A stretch of 62,408 nucleotides of DNA from DAORHV01 sp964448405. GTDB lineage: Bacteria > Patescibacteriota > Gracilibacteria > Peribacterales > Peribacteraceae. The stretch spans positions 1 to 62,408 of the forward strand of contig CAYUVW010000007.1 in assembly GCA_964448405.1 (NCBI GenBank), read 5' to 3'. Below, piece by piece: positions 61,403 through 62,408 of the stretch. Both the position numbers and the translations under genes were made by a program. The stretch's first letter is position 1; every line of letters begins with the position of its first letter. Under the pieces are notes generated by a model. The model searched no databases. It saw only the letters and a program-made list of their open reading frames with translations, and was not told the DNA's origin.

Positions 61403-61954
61403 ATGAAACCCGCCCTCGTCGTCATCGGCCTCGGCAACATCGGGAAGACATATGAAAACACGCGCCACAATGTCGGTTTTTTGGCAGTCGAGCATCTCGC
61501 CAAAGAGTTGAAGGCAGGGGAGTGGGCCGATAAACAAAAGTTTCAGTGCTTCATTGCCAATGCTGAGCTGGATGGAAAGTCCATAGTGTTGGCAAAGCCG
61601 ACTACGTACATGAACCTGTCGGGACAGGCGATCAAGAAAATCGTAGATTTCTATAAACTGAATCCCGCTACGCAGCTGTTGGTATGTTGCGACGACATCG
61701 ATTTGCCGCTGGGAACCCACCGCTTCCGCATGACCGGAGGACCGGGAACGCACAACGGACTAAAGTCGATTGTGGAAGTCTTCGGCGAACATTTTCCGCG
61801 CCTGCGCATTGGGCTCGGGCGGCAGCCGGAAGGAGCCGATTTGGCGGCATGGGTTCTTTCGCACATGACCGGCGAGGAGAGAAAGCTCCTGCAACCCGCA
61901 TTCGCATCGACGGCTGAATCCTCTCGTTCGGTGCTGGCGCAGCAAACAGCATGA
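61403..61954 (+). CDS. pth: Peptidyl-tRNA hydrolase
   Basis: 183 aa. GLGNIGKTYENTRHNVGFLAVE (with the catalytic His), KPTTYMNLSG, and the loop GGPGTHNGLKSI, where most Pth have GGAGGHNG. Releases tRNA from stalled peptidyl-tRNA. Uses the ATG just after a TAGAAT box. Overlaps the next gene's start by 4 nt (ATGA). Confidence 0.95.
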   Translation: MKPALVVIGLGNIGKTYENTRHNVGFLAVEHLAKELKAGEWADKQKFQCFIANAELDGKSIVLAKPTTYMNLSGQAIKKIVDFYKLNPATQLLVCCDDIDLPLGTHRFRMTGGPGTHNGLKSIVEVFGEHFPRLRIGLGRQPEGADLAAWVLSHMTGEERKLLQPAFASTAESSRSVLAQQTA

Positions 61955-62408
61955 ACACCGCAAGCGAACAGCGTTTGGGTCTGTATGCCTGGGGCGGACC
62001 AGGCACGGTGGATATGCTGAAAACGAAATATCGCGGCTGGGGAACGGACATCGATGAACAAAGCTTTCTGCAGATGTACGAGCCCGCATATTTAGACAAA
62101 GCCAAACAGCTGGGAGTGACCGACATGTGGGTGACGTATTCGTGGGGATTTTCCGACGAACGCGAACTCTCGCATCGCAAATATTTGCTCCAACGTCTGA
62201 AGCATTTCCGTCAGCGTGGCATTCGCACGCATGCCTATGTGCAGGGTCCGAACGTGGTGACGGAAGATTTTGCCGGGCAGGATGTATTCTGCCGAGATCC
62301 GCACGGAAAGCTGCTTCCGTACAGCACGGGACGCAGCATGATTTGCGTGAACAACCCTCAGGCACACCATCTGCTGCTCTCCAGAGTATCTGCCGCCGCC
62401 AACGAACA
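61951..62408 (+). CDS. Unrecognised protein, probably TIM-barrel-like, truncated by window end
   Basis: 152 visible codons from ATG 61951, ATGA-coupled to pth and open to the last base. Begins LGLYAWGGPGTVDMLKTKYRGWG, then VTDMWVTYSWGFSDERELSHRKYLLQRLKHFRQRGIRTHAYVQG and DVFCRDPHGKLLPYSTGRS. The alternating strand and helix layout with W/Y clusters suggests a glycoside-hydrolase-like TIM barrel; this is inference, and the C-terminal part is missing. Confidence 0.7.
   Translation, partial: MNTASEQRLGLYAWGGPGTVDMLKTKYRGWGTDIDEQSFLQMYEPAYLDKAKQLGVTDMWVTYSWGFSDERELSHRKYLLQRLKHFRQRGIRTHAYVQGPNVVTEDFAGQDVFCRDPHGKLLPYSTGRSMICVNNPQAHHLLLSRVSAAANE

Noticed and set aside
1..62408. TGA recoded to glycine as in Gracilibacteria
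   Set aside because: TGA ends several well-aligned genes (frr, cca and others), and no conserved gene needs readthrough.

Overview
The window looks like chromosomal DNA of a Patescibacteria (Candidate Phyla Radiation) bacterium, most likely a Peregrinibacteria/Peribacteria-type lineage; this placement is inference. Supporting it are moderate GC, short gaps between genes, large surface proteins with cysteine-rich and Ser/Thr/Pro-rich repeats, and the absence of recognisable Shine-Dalgarno sequences. TGA is used as a stop codon (for example in frr and cca), which argues against the recoded Gracilibacteria/Absconditabacteria. Both strands are used, in short operons.

Region 1 (1-8.4 kb): a tandem array of surface-protein genes. 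Large proteins with TTPG and SSxxSSS stalks and DUF4215-type cysteine-rich repeats alternate with small cysteine-rich anchored proteins. All three large proteins end in TGPG, a hydrophobic helix and a basic cluster. A small cysteine-rich membrane protein, a 25-codon hydrophobic ORF and tRNA-Arg follow.

Region 2 (8.4-17.7 kb): pyrH and frr, purQ with a C-terminal extension, an rRNA/tRNA methyltransferase, an orphan protein with two PilC/GspF N-terminal domains, a lipoprotein, an M29 aminopeptidase, a DOT1-like methyltransferase and a DsbA-like oxidoreductase.

Region 3 (17.7-33.7 kb): envelope and redox genes. A bacterial alpha-2-macroglobulin is paired with penicillin-binding protein 1C, followed by an LtaS-like membrane phosphotransferase/sulfatase, a type II NADH dehydrogenase-like flavoprotein, a D-2-hydroxyacid dehydrogenase, two nitroreductase paralogues and tRNA-Phe.

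Region 4 (33.7-43.8 kb): obg, a stand-alone sigma-54-activator-like AAA+ protein, dnaK under a CIRCE operator, gap, an endonuclease IV-like TIM barrel and the CCA-adding enzyme.

Region 5 (43.8-49.1 kb): a glycan-modification island with an FkbM methyltransferase, sugar epimerase, hexapeptide acyltransferase, glycosyltransferase-like protein and polytopic membrane protein.

Region 6 (49.2-62.4 kb): two tRNAs (Ile-UAU and initiator Met), rpmA, an FtsB-like gene divergent from murC, purL, a PIG-V-like mannosyltransferase, murJ, secE-nusG, lepB, a PH-domain protein, pth and a truncated gene at the right edge.

Across the window, a TANNNT -10 box lies 6-9 nt before the start codon of about two dozen genes on both strands, so leaderless transcription is probably common here. 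Genes with a 5' leader tend to have pyrimidine-rich leaders. This pattern decides many of the start codons chosen below.
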